A DNA stretch of 14,967 nucleotides, taken from contig JBJENW010000135.1 of the NCBI GenBank assembly GCA_051880395.1, positions 1 to 14,967 on the forward strand. The letters run 5' to 3'. Origin of the DNA: JBJENW01 sp051880395 (GTDB taxonomy: Bacteria; Bacillota; Clostridia; Lachnospirales; Lachnospiraceae). The position numbers and the translations under genes were made by a program. The stretch's first letter is position 1. Every line of letters starts with the position of its first letter. The notes under the pieces were generated by a model. That model searched no databases. It had not been told where the DNA came from and was given only the letters and a program-made list of their open reading frames with translations. Positions 5,669-14,699 of this stretch are shown piece by piece.

Positions 5669-8600
5669 ATGAAAAAACATGTAAAAAAGGCACTCTCTGT
5701 TCTTCTGGCCTCTGTCATTACCACTACAAGCATTCTCCCACAAACCGGTATTTTGGCGTACGCTTCTGATACGACCTCGGATATCTGGTATGAATTCGAA
5801 GACGGCAAACAGAGTGGTCAGACTGTGATCGAGACAGACGAAGACGGCGTCAGTTACGCCTATATTCACAATAAAGGCGACAGTACTTCTGTCAAAGTCA
5901 CTGTACCTGAAGCCGGTATGTACGATCTGAAAGTTCGCTACAAACAACCAACCGAAGTCGGTTCCAAAGTACAGTATGTGGAGATCAACGGAAGCAGCGC
6001 CGGGGAAATGAAGTGCGACATCACAGATGAATGGAAAGAACAAAACATTGGCTCTTATAAATTAAAAGCGGGAGAAAATACCATCTCGATCGTTGCCTAC
6101 TGGGGCTGGAGTATGTTTGATGCGATTTCTCTGGAAAAAGCACAAATGCCGGAACTGAAAGGCAATTATGACCTGTGCGATCCGGATGCCACCCCGGAAA
6201 CGAAATCCTTGATGCGCTATTTGGCAGATAATTATGGAAAACATGTGATCACTGGACAGCAGGAGGGATGCGGAAATGCAGATGGCAGCGAATTTACCTA
6301 TCTTTTAGAAACAACCGGAAAACTTCCTGCCATTCGTGGATTCGATCTAATGAATGTCAATCCACTTTTTGGATGGGATGACCATTCCACAGAACGAATC
6401 ATTGAATGGGTCAATGAAACCGGCGGAATTGCCACCGTCTGCTATCACTGGTTTGCACCGGCAGATATGGAAACTTATACACTCGGTGAGCGTGTGGAAT
6501 GGACCGACAGTGCATTTTATATCAATGGTGCAGGTAATCCTTCCACAAACTTCGACCCGTCAAAGATTTCTGATCCGGATTCCACCGAATATCAGTACAT
6601 TATGCTGTGTTTAAAACAGATTGCAGCCAAATTACAGATTCTACAGGATGAAAATATTCCGGTCATTTTCCGTCCGCTTCATGAAGCAGGCGGTTCTGGA
6701 ACCTCCGATTATTCCGGCGAATGGTTCTGGTGGGCCGGCAAAGGACCGGAAGTTTATAAACAGCTTTGGAAATTGGTTTATGAAACATTAACTGAAACTT
6801 ATGGTCTTCACAATTTAATCTGGGAGTTTAATTCCTATACCTTTGAAAACTCCAAAGACTGGTATCCGGGCGATGAATATGTAGACCTTGTGGCTTACGA
6901 TAAATATAATGCCAAAGACGGAAAACCAAATGAAAGTTCTCTCGCCTCTACATACTATAGTCTTGTAAAAATGTATGAGGGCAAAAAGATGGTTTCTATG
7001 GCAGAATGCGATACCATTCCTTCTGTTGAGAATTTAGAAGAGGATCAGGCTTACTGGCTCTATACCTGCCCTTGGTACGATCAATGGATCAAAGGGACTT
7101 ATAACAATAATCCGGAAACGATCAATAAGATTTACAACAGTGATCTATTCATCACCTTAGATGAAATCGGGGATTACAGACATTATGATGGTATTCAGAC
7201 TCCGGATCAAACGGGCGATCAAAAACCATCTGACGAATCCAAGCCATTGGATGCATCCAAACCATCGGATGTATCTGAACCATCCGGCAGTGAAAAGCCG
7301 TCCGATGTATCCGAACCGTCCGGCAGTGAAAAACCGTCCGATGTATCCAAACCGTCCGATGTGTCCAAACCATCCGGCAGTGAAAAACCGTCCGACGTAT
7401 CCAAACCATCCGACAGTGAAAAACCGTCCGATATGTCCAAACCGTCCGGCAACCAGGAACCATCCAATGACAATCCACAGCACAACCATGCCTACAAAGA
7501 GGAGATCATCACAGAACCAACCTGTACCAAAGAGGGACTTGCCCGTTATACCTGTGCCTGTGGCGAGCAATACGAGAAAGCCATTCCTGCCACCGGACAT
7601 CAATGTAGCGAAACCGTACACGATCCAACTGACACGAAAGAGGGCTATACCGAACACACCTGCAGCGTATGCGGATACCGTTACCGTGACAATTTCAAAC
7701 CGGCGACCGGCAGTGACACCCATACACACAAATATCAAAAATATGTAGAGAAAGCTGCCACCTGCACCACAAACGGCACATATATCTATGTCTGTGACTG
7801 TGGTCTTTCCTATCCGGAAATGATCCCTGCCACCGGACATGACTATGCCGAATATGTTGTCCCTGCCACCACGAAAGAGCGCGGCTATACGCTGCATATC
7901 TGCAAAAACTGCGGTGATGTTTATAAAGACGCATATACTGACACTCTTCCAGATTCAAATACCGGTGAAGAGAAACCAGAACACACACATAATTACCAGG
8001 TAACTGCCTCTTATCCAGCCGCCTGCGAACAGGAAGGTGTCATCATTTCCTCCTGCTCCTGTGGAAGTGTTACCTACGAAAAAATCCCGGCTCTCGGACA
8101 CAACTGGACAACAACGACCACAAAAGCCGGTTTTGACACAGACGGCTCTACTTCCATCGTCTGCAGTCACTGCGGACAGGAAAAGGATACGCAGACGATT
8201 GCCGGCATAGACCGCGTTTCCCTGAGTCACACTTCCTATACCTATGATGGGAAAACAAAAACACCGGGTGTCACCATCGTAGATACCGACGGCATGGAAT
8301 TAAACGAGGGAACCGATTACACGGTATCCTATTCCAGCGGGCGAAAAAATGCCGGTATTTATAAAGCAACTGTCACTTTGAAAGGCTATTATACCGGAAA
8401 ACAGACGTTTTCATTTAAAATCTACCCGAAAAAAACTTCTGTATCTTCCGTAAAAGGCAATAAAAAAGCCTTGAAACTGACCTGGTCAAAAAATACACAG
8501 GCAAGCGGTTATCAGATCGCATACAGCACCAAGAAGAATTTCTCCGGCGCAAAGATTGTCAAAGCATCCAAAAACGCAACCAGTTTGACGTTGAAAAAAC

Positions 8601-8707
8601 TGTCTTCCAACAAGACCTATTATGTACGCATCCGCGCATATAAAACTTCTGGAAGCAGCACGCTTTACACAGGTTGGAGCAGTGTGAAATCTGTGAAAGT
8701 AAAATAA
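5669..8707 (+). CDS. Secreted multidomain GH26 glycoside hydrolase, probable endo-beta-1,4-mannanase
   Basis: 1012 residues. Signal peptide 1-32 (Lys-rich start, hydrophobic core, likely cut AYA/S). A CBM35-like beta-sandwich carbohydrate-binding module covers ~37-158 (starts WYEFEDG, ends MFDAISLEKA). The GH26 barrel covers ~160-505: RGFDLM, the acid/base in FRPLHEAGG (E339), WFWWAG, and the likely nucleophile in MVSMAECD (E446); the 107-residue gap between the two glutamates fits the family. A Ser/Pro/Lys/Asp linker (519-600), three Cys-rich units (604-845), a small sandwich domain (847-920) and a fibronectin-III-like end (~921-1012) follow. No LPxTG, SLH or dockerin is seen, so attachment is unclear; the C-terminal modules may bind the cell surface. 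AAAGGAGC precedes the ATG. GH26 is secure. Mannan as substrate is the family's usual specificity, but xylan or mixed-linkage glucan members exist. No transporter or other glycosidase lies beside it. Confidence 0.95.
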   Translation: MKKHVKKALSVLLASVITTTSILPQTGILAYASDTTSDIWYEFEDGKQSGQTVIETDEDGVSYAYIHNKGDSTSVKVTVPEAGMYDLKVRYKQPTEVGSKVQYVEINGSSAGEMKCDITDEWKEQNIGSYKLKAGENTISIVAYWGWSMFDAISLEKAQMPELKGNYDLCDPDATPETKSLMRYLADNYGKHVITGQQEGCGNADGSEFTYLLETTGKLPAIRGFDLMNVNPLFGWDDHSTERIIEWVNETGGIATVCYHWFAPADMETYTLGERVEWTDSAFYINGAGNPSTNFDPSKISDPDSTEYQYIMLCLKQIAAKLQILQDENIPVIFRPLHEAGGSGTSDYSGEWFWWAGKGPEVYKQLWKLVYETLTETYGLHNLIWEFNSYTFENSKDWYPGDEYVDLVAYDKYNAKDGKPNESSLASTYYSLVKMYEGKKMVSMAECDTIPSVENLEEDQAYWLYTCPWYDQWIKGTYNNNPETINKIYNSDLFITLDEIGDYRHYDGIQTPDQTGDQKPSDESKPLDASKPSDVSEPSGSEKPSDVSEPSGSEKPSDVSKPSDVSKPSGSEKPSDVSKPSDSEKPSDMSKPSGNQEPSNDNPQHNHAYKEEIITEPTCTKEGLARYTCACGEQYEKAIPATGHQCSETVHDPTDTKEGYTEHTCSVCGYRYRDNFKPATGSDTHTHKYQKYVEKAATCTTNGTYIYVCDCGLSYPEMIPATGHDYAEYVVPATTKERGYTLHICKNCGDVYKDAYTDTLPDSNTGEEKPEHTHNYQVTASYPAACEQEGVIISSCSCGSVTYEKIPALGHNWTTTTTKAGFDTDGSTSIVCSHCGQEKDTQTIAGIDRVSLSHTSYTYDGKTKTPGVTIVDTDGMELNEGTDYTVSYSSGRKNAGIYKATVTLKGYYTGKQTFSFKIYPKKTSVSSVKGNKKALKLTWSKNTQASGYQIAYSTKKNFSGAKIVKASKNATSLTLKKLSSNKTYYVRIRAYKTSGSSTLYTGWSSVKSVKVK
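7223..7465 (+). repeat. In-frame tandem repeat coding a Ser/Pro/Lys/Asp linker
   Basis: Units of 18 and 24 bases built from the words for KPSDVS and EPSGSE are repeated with few changes through residues 519-599 of the GH26 protein. The near identity at DNA level indicates recent expansion. The encoded linker is charged and extended and separates the catalytic part from the C-terminal modules. It also opens spurious antisense frames. Confidence 0.9.
7478..8206 (+). repeat. Three Cys-rich 'ATGH' protein repeats in the GH26 protein
   Basis: Three units of roughly 75-85 residues (about 604-681, 683-763 and 771-846). Each has a first half with CxC-G and an ending such as IPATGH or IPALGH, and a second half with CxxCG (CSVCGY, CKNCGD, CSHCGQ). 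The paired CxC and CxxC motifs look like small metal-binding knuckles or disulfide-bonded modules. Similar repeats occur in surface proteins of Clostridia; their ligand is not known to me. Confidence 0.8.
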
Positions 8708-8710
8708 CTG

Positions 8711-8747
8711 AAAAAGGGGACGGCTTAGTTAAACCGTCTCCTTTTTT
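8711..8747. terminator. Bidirectional terminator between GH26 and the MCP-like gene
   Basis: Arms 8711-8723 and 8734-8746 pair over 13 positions with one G-U, loop of 10. The A5 before the GC stem and T6 after it let it work on both strands: for GH26 (+) 3 nt after its stop and for the convergent MCP-like gene (-). The remaining 8748-8830 shows no gene. Confidence 0.9.
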
Positions 8748-8830
8748 ATGTTCGTTTTTGTTTTCAATTGTCACCACAGAGACCGCTGTCGTCAATACAA
8801 TCCCCCAGTTGAAATCATTTCCATGAAAAT

Positions 8831-9766
8831 TTATTGAAAAATATGACCATATTGATGAACAATTTCATCCATCTCTCCAAGCGTAGTCGTTTTTTCACTG
8901 CTTCTGCTGTTGAGCTGATCCAGCTCTGTTTCAATACTTTCCACGGCCTCTCTCGCCTGCTGCAGCCCATCCCCGGCTCGTTCCACCTGTTCACTGGTTT
9001 GCTCAATCGCCGTTACGATCGAGTGACTGACTTCTTTCACCTGCGCAGAACCTTCTTTTACACTTCCAAGGGAGTATTTTAATCCGTCCGCATAGGAGAT
9101 ATTCGACTGCATCATCTCCGTTGTATGCTGAATTTCCTGCTGCAGGCTGATAAGCGTTTCCTGCAGGTTTTTGATCGAATGTTCAATTCCGTCTACCATG
9201 GTAGAAGTCGATGCCGATAATTCCCGAATCTGCTCTGCCACCACGGCAAATCCACGGCCAGATTCCCCGGCATGTGCTGCTTCGATCGAAGCGTTTAATG
9301 CAAGCAGATTTGTCTGGGATGCAATCCCATCGATTCCTTTTGTCCGTTCGGTAATATCTTGAAATTCATCCTCCAGCTTTACGAATGCATCTGCCATATG
9401 TGCAAGTTGATCTTTGGAACCACCGATCTGTTCCATCAGCTGCTCCATACTCTGATTCGATGCGTTGACACGCTGATCCGACTCCTCCATGACTTCCCGG
9501 ATCCGGTCTGCATCGCAGCGAAATTCCTGATAACTGTCACGAATGGATGTGATCATCTCGCTGATGTTATCGAGCTGCATCTTCGTCAGATCTGTCCGTT
9601 CCAAAATATTTCCCGTATAGGTGGATAACTCCGCCTCATCCTGCATCAGATTTTCCATTCTGGTCCTCAAAAATTTATTTGCGTAAGACAAATACGAGTA
9701 TGATTCTTTTTCCGCCTGCGTTTCTTTTTTTTCTGTCTCCGCTTTCTTTTTCTTTAAAAACCCCAT
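8831..9766 (-). CDS. Soluble methyl-accepting chemotaxis-type signalling protein
   Basis: 311 residues, almost all helical. The chemoreceptor hairpin tip is unmistakable at ~144-186: IASQTNLLALNASIEAAHAG, then GRGFAVVAEQIREL. This is the surface that contacts CheA and CheW. There is no membrane segment and no obvious sensor domain: the N-terminus is only a Lys/Glu-rich head (1-22) and coiled coil. It must therefore sense through a partner, and the FIST protein encoded 11 nt upstream is the obvious one. Its ribosome site AGGAGGTGAT overlaps the FIST stop codon (TAG), which implies tight co-translation. No CheA, CheW, CheB or CheR gene is in the window, and whether the output is motility or another process is unknown. 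Confidence 0.93.
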   Translation of the reverse strand: MGFLKKKKAETEKKETQAEKESYSYLSYANKFLRTRMENLMQDEAELSTYTGNILERTDLTKMQLDNISEMITSIRDSYQEFRCDADRIREVMEESDQRVNASNQSMEQLMEQIGGSKDQLAHMADAFVKLEDEFQDITERTKGIDGIASQTNLLALNASIEAAHAGESGRGFAVVAEQIRELSASTSTMVDGIEHSIKNLQETLISLQQEIQHTTEMMQSNISYADGLKYSLGSVKEGSAQVKEVSHSIVTAIEQTSEQVERAGDGLQQAREAVESIETELDQLNSRSSEKTTTLGEMDEIVHQYGHIFQ

Positions 9767-9777
9767 CCCATCACCTC

Positions 9778-10878
9778 CTATTCAAATACCGCAACGATCA
9801 TTGTCTGATTAAAGTTCTGCTCTCCCATCTGTTCTCCGTATCCAGAAAATCCGATGTAAGAGCCAAGTACCTCACCCATTTCTTTTGCATACTCCTGCAA
9901 AAAACCGCTCTGTTCATACAACAGCGTCCGTGCCAGACAATGACACATGATGGCAAATGACGGATGTGGGACTTCCTGTTTGATCTTTTGCATCGTCTCC
10001 TGTGCGATTGCCCGATAATCCCCAGGTTCTAAGACAAACACATGCGCTCCGTTGTGAATTCTTGCATAATAGGAAATACTTCCATCCTTCTCACATGCAC
10101 AGTTTGCCGTGATATAAAAATCATGCCCGATCTGTCTCCCCACCGGGTTCGTATCGAGATGAGCGGATAACTGACTTTCCGAAACCCCAAGCTGCTGTGC
10201 ATATGCTTTTACCGCCGGCATATGATTATATTCATATACTACACGTTTTTCTACATCTACCTTTGTTGCGACCAATACCGTTTTATTTTCCGGTCTGTAA
10301 ATATTTTCACGATACAGATGAATCTTTCCACCCTCATTGTGGATCAGGACAAACACACAGCTTTTGTCCATGACCCGCCCGTTTAGCGAAACGAATGCCT
10401 GTGCCTCAGCCCCGTTATTTCCGGAAGTCCCGCCAAACACTGGAATCTTTCTTTCCAAAAGAATCGTATTTAAAGTGGCAAGCACCGATTCCTCCGCACA
10501 CAGATTCGCACTGGTAAATTCCAGGCAGATGCTGTTTTTATTTTCCACCGCATCCGCACATTTTTTCACACGCTCCACATATTTGATCGGATACCGGTCA
10601 ATCTCTTCTAGTACATCTGCACTGCATGTGATTCCACTTTCTATTCCAACCACTTTCAGCGTATCCCTGTCTGCGCCGCCATTATGAAACGCAACGATCT
10701 CTGTCATTCCCATCGAAATACTATCCGGAAATTTTTCGTGGATACACTGACTATATGCCTCAAACTGCTCTACCCCGGAAAAGAATAAAATTAATTTCGG
10801 CGAATGCATTCCTGCGGTCGCTTCTTCCACACCTTGCCGGGCATCTTTTTTTCGGCTGACTCCTATCTGATATTGCAT
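9778..10878 (-). CDS. FIST N- and C-domain signal-sensing protein
   Basis: 366 residues. The N-terminal FIST domain covers ~25-215, including FSGVEQFE, the conserved VFGGTSGNNG (147-156) and a strand-rich core. The FIST_C domain covers ~216-350, with HLDTNPVGRQIG (240-251), the region around ISYYARIHNGAHVFVLEPGD, and the ending YIGFSGYGE...FNQTM. FIST proteins are thought to bind small ligands such as amino acids and are often next to chemoreceptor, GGDEF or kinase genes. No signal peptide or membrane segment, so it is cytoplasmic. Start ATG follows AGAGGG. It is followed at 11 nt by a chemoreceptor-type protein that lacks its own sensor, so the two probably form a split receptor; that pairing is inference from context. 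Two Cys-containing stretches (NCACEK, MCHCLA) are noted without a known role. Confidence 0.92.
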   Translation of the reverse strand: MQYQIGVSRKKDARQGVEEATAGMHSPKLILFFSGVEQFEAYSQCIHEKFPDSISMGMTEIVAFHNGGADRDTLKVVGIESGITCSADVLEEIDRYPIKYVERVKKCADAVENKNSICLEFTSANLCAEESVLATLNTILLERKIPVFGGTSGNNGAEAQAFVSLNGRVMDKSCVFVLIHNEGGKIHLYRENIYRPENKTVLVATKVDVEKRVVYEYNHMPAVKAYAQQLGVSESQLSAHLDTNPVGRQIGHDFYITANCACEKDGSISYYARIHNGAHVFVLEPGDYRAIAQETMQKIKQEVPHPSFAIMCHCLARTLLYEQSGFLQEYAKEMGEVLGSYIGFSGYGEQMGEQNFNQTMIVAVFE

Positions 10879-10897
10879 CCTATCCCTCTTTTCCCAT

Positions 10898-10923
10898 AAA
10901 AAACCGATTTCATTTTATATCGG
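10898..10923 (-). terminator. Weak hairpin plus U-run between ABC genes and FIST gene
   Basis: On the minus strand CCGAT (10923-10919) pairs with ATCGG (10908-10904) and is followed by T6. The stem is only 5 bp with a 10-base loop, so termination may be partial and the FIST-MCP pair could receive read-through from the ABC operon. The same stretch contains TATAAA (10919-10914), a possible -10 for FIST without a convincing -35. Confidence 0.35.
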
Positions 10924-10945
10924 ATACTTTTACGGAAAAGATAAG

Positions 10946-12841
10946 TTAACCGGCCGCGATCTGGTTTCCAGTATACAACTGATAATACCTTCCTTTTTGT
11001 GCCAAAAGTTCTTCGTGTGTGCCGCGTTCAATGATACGTCCCTGCTCTAACACCATGATACAGTCGCTGTTTTTCACCGTAGAAAGTCGATGCGCGATCA
11101 CAAATGTGGTCCTTCCATGCATCAATTTATCCATACCATCCTGCACAATTTTTTCGGTACGGGTATCGATCGAACTGGTTGCCTCATCCAAAATCAAAAC
11201 CGGAGGATCCGCAACCGCCGCCCGTGCAATGGACAAAAGCTGTCTCTGCCCCTGGCTTAAGTTTGCGCCATCTCCGCTTAATACGGTATTATATCCATCC
11301 GGGAGCTGCCGTATAAAACCGTCCGCATTTGCAAGTTTTGCCGCCGCAATGACTTCCTCATCGGTCGCATCTAGTTTTCCAAAACGAATATTTTCCATAA
11401 CGGTTGTCGTAAACAGATGCGTATCCTGCAAAACAATGCCGAGCGAGCGGCGCAGGTCCGCTTTTTTGATCTTGTTTACATTGATTCCATCGTAACGGAT
11501 CTTTCCATCCTGAATATCGTAAAAACGATTGATCAGATTTGTAATTGTCGTTTTTCCGGCACCGGTGGAACCGACAAACGCGATTTTTTGTCCCGGTTTT
11601 GCATAGAGTTTGATATTGTGGAGCACCGTTTTTTCCTCGGTATAACCAAAATCCACATCGTCAAAAACGACCTCGCCTTTCACCTCTACATAGTCGACAC
11701 TGCCGTCTGCCTGATGTTCATGTTTCCATGCCCACATACCGGTATGCGTTTCGCTCTCCTTGATCTTGCCGTTCTCTTTTTTCATGCAGACCAGTTTTAC
11801 ATATCCGTCGTCCACCTCTGTCTCGGCATCGAGAAGATCAAATACACGCTTTGCACCCGCCTGCGCCATAATGATCGCGTTAAACTGCTGGCTCACCTGA
11901 CTGATCGGCTGATTGAAACTTTTATTAAAGGATAAAAAACTGGCAAGTGCTCCTAATGTAAAGCCACCAACCCCATTTAATGCCAGCACACCACCAGCCA
12001 TTGCACACAGCACATAACTGATATTTCCAAGCTGCGCTGTGATCGGCATAATAATATTCGCAAATTTGTTTGCCTGATCGGCACTGTGAAACAGCTGCTC
12101 GTTATACTGCTTAAATTGTTCGATACTCTCTTTTTCGTGACAGAAGACCTTGACTACTTTCTGTCCCTCCATCATTTCCTCGATATAGCCGTTTAATGCA
12201 CCGATATCCCGCTGCTGTTTCATAAAATACGTTCCACTCTTTGCCCCGAGCTTTTTTGTGGTAAACAGCATGACCGCTACCATACAAAGGGTCAACAGCG
12301 TCAACGGTATATTTAATGTCAGCATACTGATAAACACACTGACAATGGTGATCGCACTCGAAAGAATCTGTGGCAGACTCTGGCTGATCATCTGGCGCAG
12401 CGTATCAATATCATTCGTATAGATCGACATGATATCTCCATGCGCGTGTGTGTCAAAATATTTGATCGGAAGTTTTTCCATATGCGCAAACAGATCGTCC
12501 CGCAGATGCTTCAGTGTTCCCTGTGTGACATTGACCATGATGCGGGAATAGGCATAGGTCGATAGCACACCGATCAAGTAAAACATAGCAACCCGCACAA
12601 TCGCATAAAGCAGCGGAGAAAACTCCGGTTTGTCCTGCGTCAGCATCGGTGTAATGTAATCGTCAATCAACGTCTGCAAAAACAACGTTCCCTGCACATT
12701 TGCCAGCACGCTGATAAAAATACATACCACAACGACCACGCATGCAGCTCCGTAAAAATGCATGATATAGCGCATTAACCGAAGAAAATTTTTCCCGGCG
12801 TCCTTCGTCGGTTTCACCGGTGGTGTCATCTTGCCTTTCAT
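10946..12841 (-). CDS. ABC exporter half-transporter, catalytically canonical subunit
   Basis: 631 residues: six-helix type I exporter membrane domain (~20-330) and ATPase domain (~388-625). ATPase motifs: Walker A GSTGAGKT (424-431), Q-loop Gln472, signature LSQGQ (528-532), Walker B LILDE with catalytic Glu553, and H-loop His584 in IAHRLST. A ~45-residue polar insert (about 341-385, rich in Lys/Glu/His/Trp) separates the two domains; this is longer than the usual linker. The ATG directly follows the TAA of the upstream ABC gene, and its ribosome site AAGGAGG lies inside the end of that gene, so the two are coupled. With the degenerate partner it should form a heterodimeric, probably drug- or lipid-type exporter. 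The substrate is unknown and no regulator is adjacent. Confidence 0.95.
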   Translation of the reverse strand: MKGKMTPPVKPTKDAGKNFLRLMRYIMHFYGAACVVVVVCIFISVLANVQGTLFLQTLIDDYITPMLTQDKPEFSPLLYAIVRVAMFYLIGVLSTYAYSRIMVNVTQGTLKHLRDDLFAHMEKLPIKYFDTHAHGDIMSIYTNDIDTLRQMISQSLPQILSSAITIVSVFISMLTLNIPLTLLTLCMVAVMLFTTKKLGAKSGTYFMKQQRDIGALNGYIEEMMEGQKVVKVFCHEKESIEQFKQYNEQLFHSADQANKFANIIMPITAQLGNISYVLCAMAGGVLALNGVGGFTLGALASFLSFNKSFNQPISQVSQQFNAIIMAQAGAKRVFDLLDAETEVDDGYVKLVCMKKENGKIKESETHTGMWAWKHEHQADGSVDYVEVKGEVVFDDVDFGYTEEKTVLHNIKLYAKPGQKIAFVGSTGAGKTTITNLINRFYDIQDGKIRYDGINVNKIKKADLRRSLGIVLQDTHLFTTTVMENIRFGKLDATDEEVIAAAKLANADGFIRQLPDGYNTVLSGDGANLSQGQRQLLSIARAAVADPPVLILDEATSSIDTRTEKIVQDGMDKLMHGRTTFVIAHRLSTVKNSDCIMVLEQGRIIERGTHEELLAQKGRYYQLYTGNQIAAG

Positions 12842-14659
12842 TTACGCTTCGCCTCCTTTTTTACCATCATCCTTGCTGCCACCTGTCTTTTTTATATTCA
12901 CAGTCTTCGGGCATCCATCCTCTTTTTCGTCAAAATCTCCGCCGCCGCCCGTCTGAGATTCGTATACATCCCGATAAATCTCACACGTTTTTAACAGCTG
13001 CTCATGCGTTCCGACCGCGTCAATTTTTCCCTGATCTAATACAACGATTCGGTCCGCCTGCTGAATACTGGAAATTCGTTGCGCAATGATCAGCTTGGTT
13101 GTATCCGGTATCTCTGTAGCAAACGCCTTTCGAATTTTTGCATCCGTCGCTGTATCCACTGCACTTGTGCTGTCATCCAAAATCAATACTTTCGGTTTTT
13201 TCAGCAGTGCACGTGCAATACAAAGCCGCTGTTTCTGACCACCCGAAACATTGCTTCCCCCCTGCTCGATCATCGTCTCATATTTGTCCGGCATCCGCTC
13301 GATGAATTCATCCGCACACGCCAGTTCACAGGCACGTTTACATTCCTCTTCAGTTGCATTTGCATCACCCCAGCGCAGATTCTCTAAAATCGTTCCGCTG
13401 AACAACACATTCTTTTGTAACACAACGGAAACCTCATTTCGAAGGGTTTCCACATCATAACTTTTCACATCTTTTCCGCCGACAAAAACCGTTCCTTCCG
13501 TCGCATCATATAGACGGCTGATCAGATTGACCAGAGTTGTCTTTGAACTTCCGGTTCCTCCTAAAATACCGATCGTCTCTCCGGATCGAATTGATAAATT
13601 GATGTGATCGAGTACCGGTTTTTCACTGTTTGCATTATAACGAAACGTTACATTTTCGAATCGGATGCTTCCATCCGCCACCTTATAATCCGGCTGTGTT
13701 GGATTCGTCAGATCGGCTTTTTCGTTTAACACTTCCGTGATTCGTCGTGCACTTGCAGCACTCATTGTGATCATAACAAATACCATCGAAAGCATCATCA
13801 GACTCATCAAAATATTCATACAATATGTCAAAAGACTCATCAGTTCTCCCGTCGTCAATGCACTTTGTACGATCATTTTTGCCCCCAGCCAACTAATGCC
13901 CAGGATACAACTGTAAACCGTAAGCTGCATCAATGGTGCGTTAAACGCCAGCATGCTTTCGGCTTTTAAGAACATTTTATAAATATTTTCACTGGCTTTG
14001 TGAAACTTTTTCGTCTCATATTCCTCACGTACATACGCTTTTACCACACGCTCTGCGGAAATATTCTCCTGCACACTGGCGTTTAGATCATCATATTTTT
14101 CAAATGCACGGTTAAAATATCGATTTGCCCGAACCATAATACATCCCAGACAAACTCCAAGAAAAATAACTGCAACTAAATAAATCATTGCCACTTTCGC
14201 ATTGATAAAAAAAGCCATTGTCATTGCACAAAGCAGACTGGCCGGTGCTCTGGTACACATACGAAGAATCATTTGATAAGCATTTTGAAGATTTGTCACA
14301 TCGGTAGTCATACGGGTCACCAGACCTGCCGTAGAAAATTTATCGATATTGGAAAAAGAAAAGGTCTGTATATTCTCATACATCGCCTCACGCAGATTTT
14401 TTGCAAATCCTGTGGACGCACGCGCCCCATATTTTCCACCCATCACACCGGCAAACAAACCGGCAGCCGCAAGCAGTGCCATACAGGCGCCTACCACATA
14501 GATGTGATGCATATCCCCTTTTTCCACACCGTCATCAATGATCGACGCCATAAAAAAAGGAATCAGCGTCTCCAGCAGCACTTCTAATATCATATAGATC
14601 GGTGTCTTAATGGAATCCGCTTTGAATTCTTTGACTTGTGCTAATAGTGTCTTTAGCAT
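12842..14659 (-). CDS. ABC exporter half-transporter, degenerate-site subunit
   Basis: 605 residues from the chosen start: membrane domain (~15-310) and ATPase domain (~330-565). Motifs: Walker A GGTGSSKT (367-374), Q415, signature VSGGQ (471-475). Two key residues are changed: the catalytic Glu after Walker B is Asp (LILDDSTSAVD, D496) and the H-loop His is Gln (IIAQR, Q527). This is the known pattern of one subunit of heterodimeric exporters such as TM287/288, in which one ATP site is degenerate. A Gly/Lys/Asp-rich tail (570-605) follows the ATPase domain and ends in repetitive GGxxDDGKKGG-like sequence. The frame extends to an ATG at 14719, but a promoter -10 lies in that extension and AAGGAGT precedes the ATG at 14659, so the shorter start is preferred. 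The stop codon abuts the next gene's ATG. Confidence 0.94.
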   Translation of the reverse strand: MLKTLLAQVKEFKADSIKTPIYMILEVLLETLIPFFMASIIDDGVEKGDMHHIYVVGACMALLAAAGLFAGVMGGKYGARASTGFAKNLREAMYENIQTFSFSNIDKFSTAGLVTRMTTDVTNLQNAYQMILRMCTRAPASLLCAMTMAFFINAKVAMIYLVAVIFLGVCLGCIMVRANRYFNRAFEKYDDLNASVQENISAERVVKAYVREEYETKKFHKASENIYKMFLKAESMLAFNAPLMQLTVYSCILGISWLGAKMIVQSALTTGELMSLLTYCMNILMSLMMLSMVFVMITMSAASARRITEVLNEKADLTNPTQPDYKVADGSIRFENVTFRYNANSEKPVLDHINLSIRSGETIGILGGTGSSKTTLVNLISRLYDATEGTVFVGGKDVKSYDVETLRNEVSVVLQKNVLFSGTILENLRWGDANATEEECKRACELACADEFIERMPDKYETMIEQGGSNVSGGQKQRLCIARALLKKPKVLILDDSTSAVDTATDAKIRKAFATEIPDTTKLIIAQRISSIQQADRIVVLDQGKIDAVGTHEQLLKTCEIYRDVYESQTGGGGDFDEKEDGCPKTVNIKKTGGSKDDGKKGGEA

Positions 14660-14699
14660 AAAAAATTTACTCCTTCCCTGTTTTTCTGAATGCGTATAA

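Noticed and set aside
7223..7465. Regular short repeats resembling a CRISPR array
   Set aside because: The units are in frame, adjoin each other without unique spacers and encode a Ser/Pro linker; no cas genes are present.
7157..7897. Long antisense frame (246 codons) opposite the GH26 linker and Cys repeats
   Set aside because: It is opened by the repeat-coding DNA on the other strand, its product is low-complexity Gly/Phe/Arg sequence, and it lies inside a secure gene.
5669..8707. A mannan-utilisation gene cluster around the GH26 gene
   Set aside because: The neighbours are a hypothetical protein, a FIST/MCP pair and ABC exporters; no sugar importer, regulator or other glycosidase is in the window.
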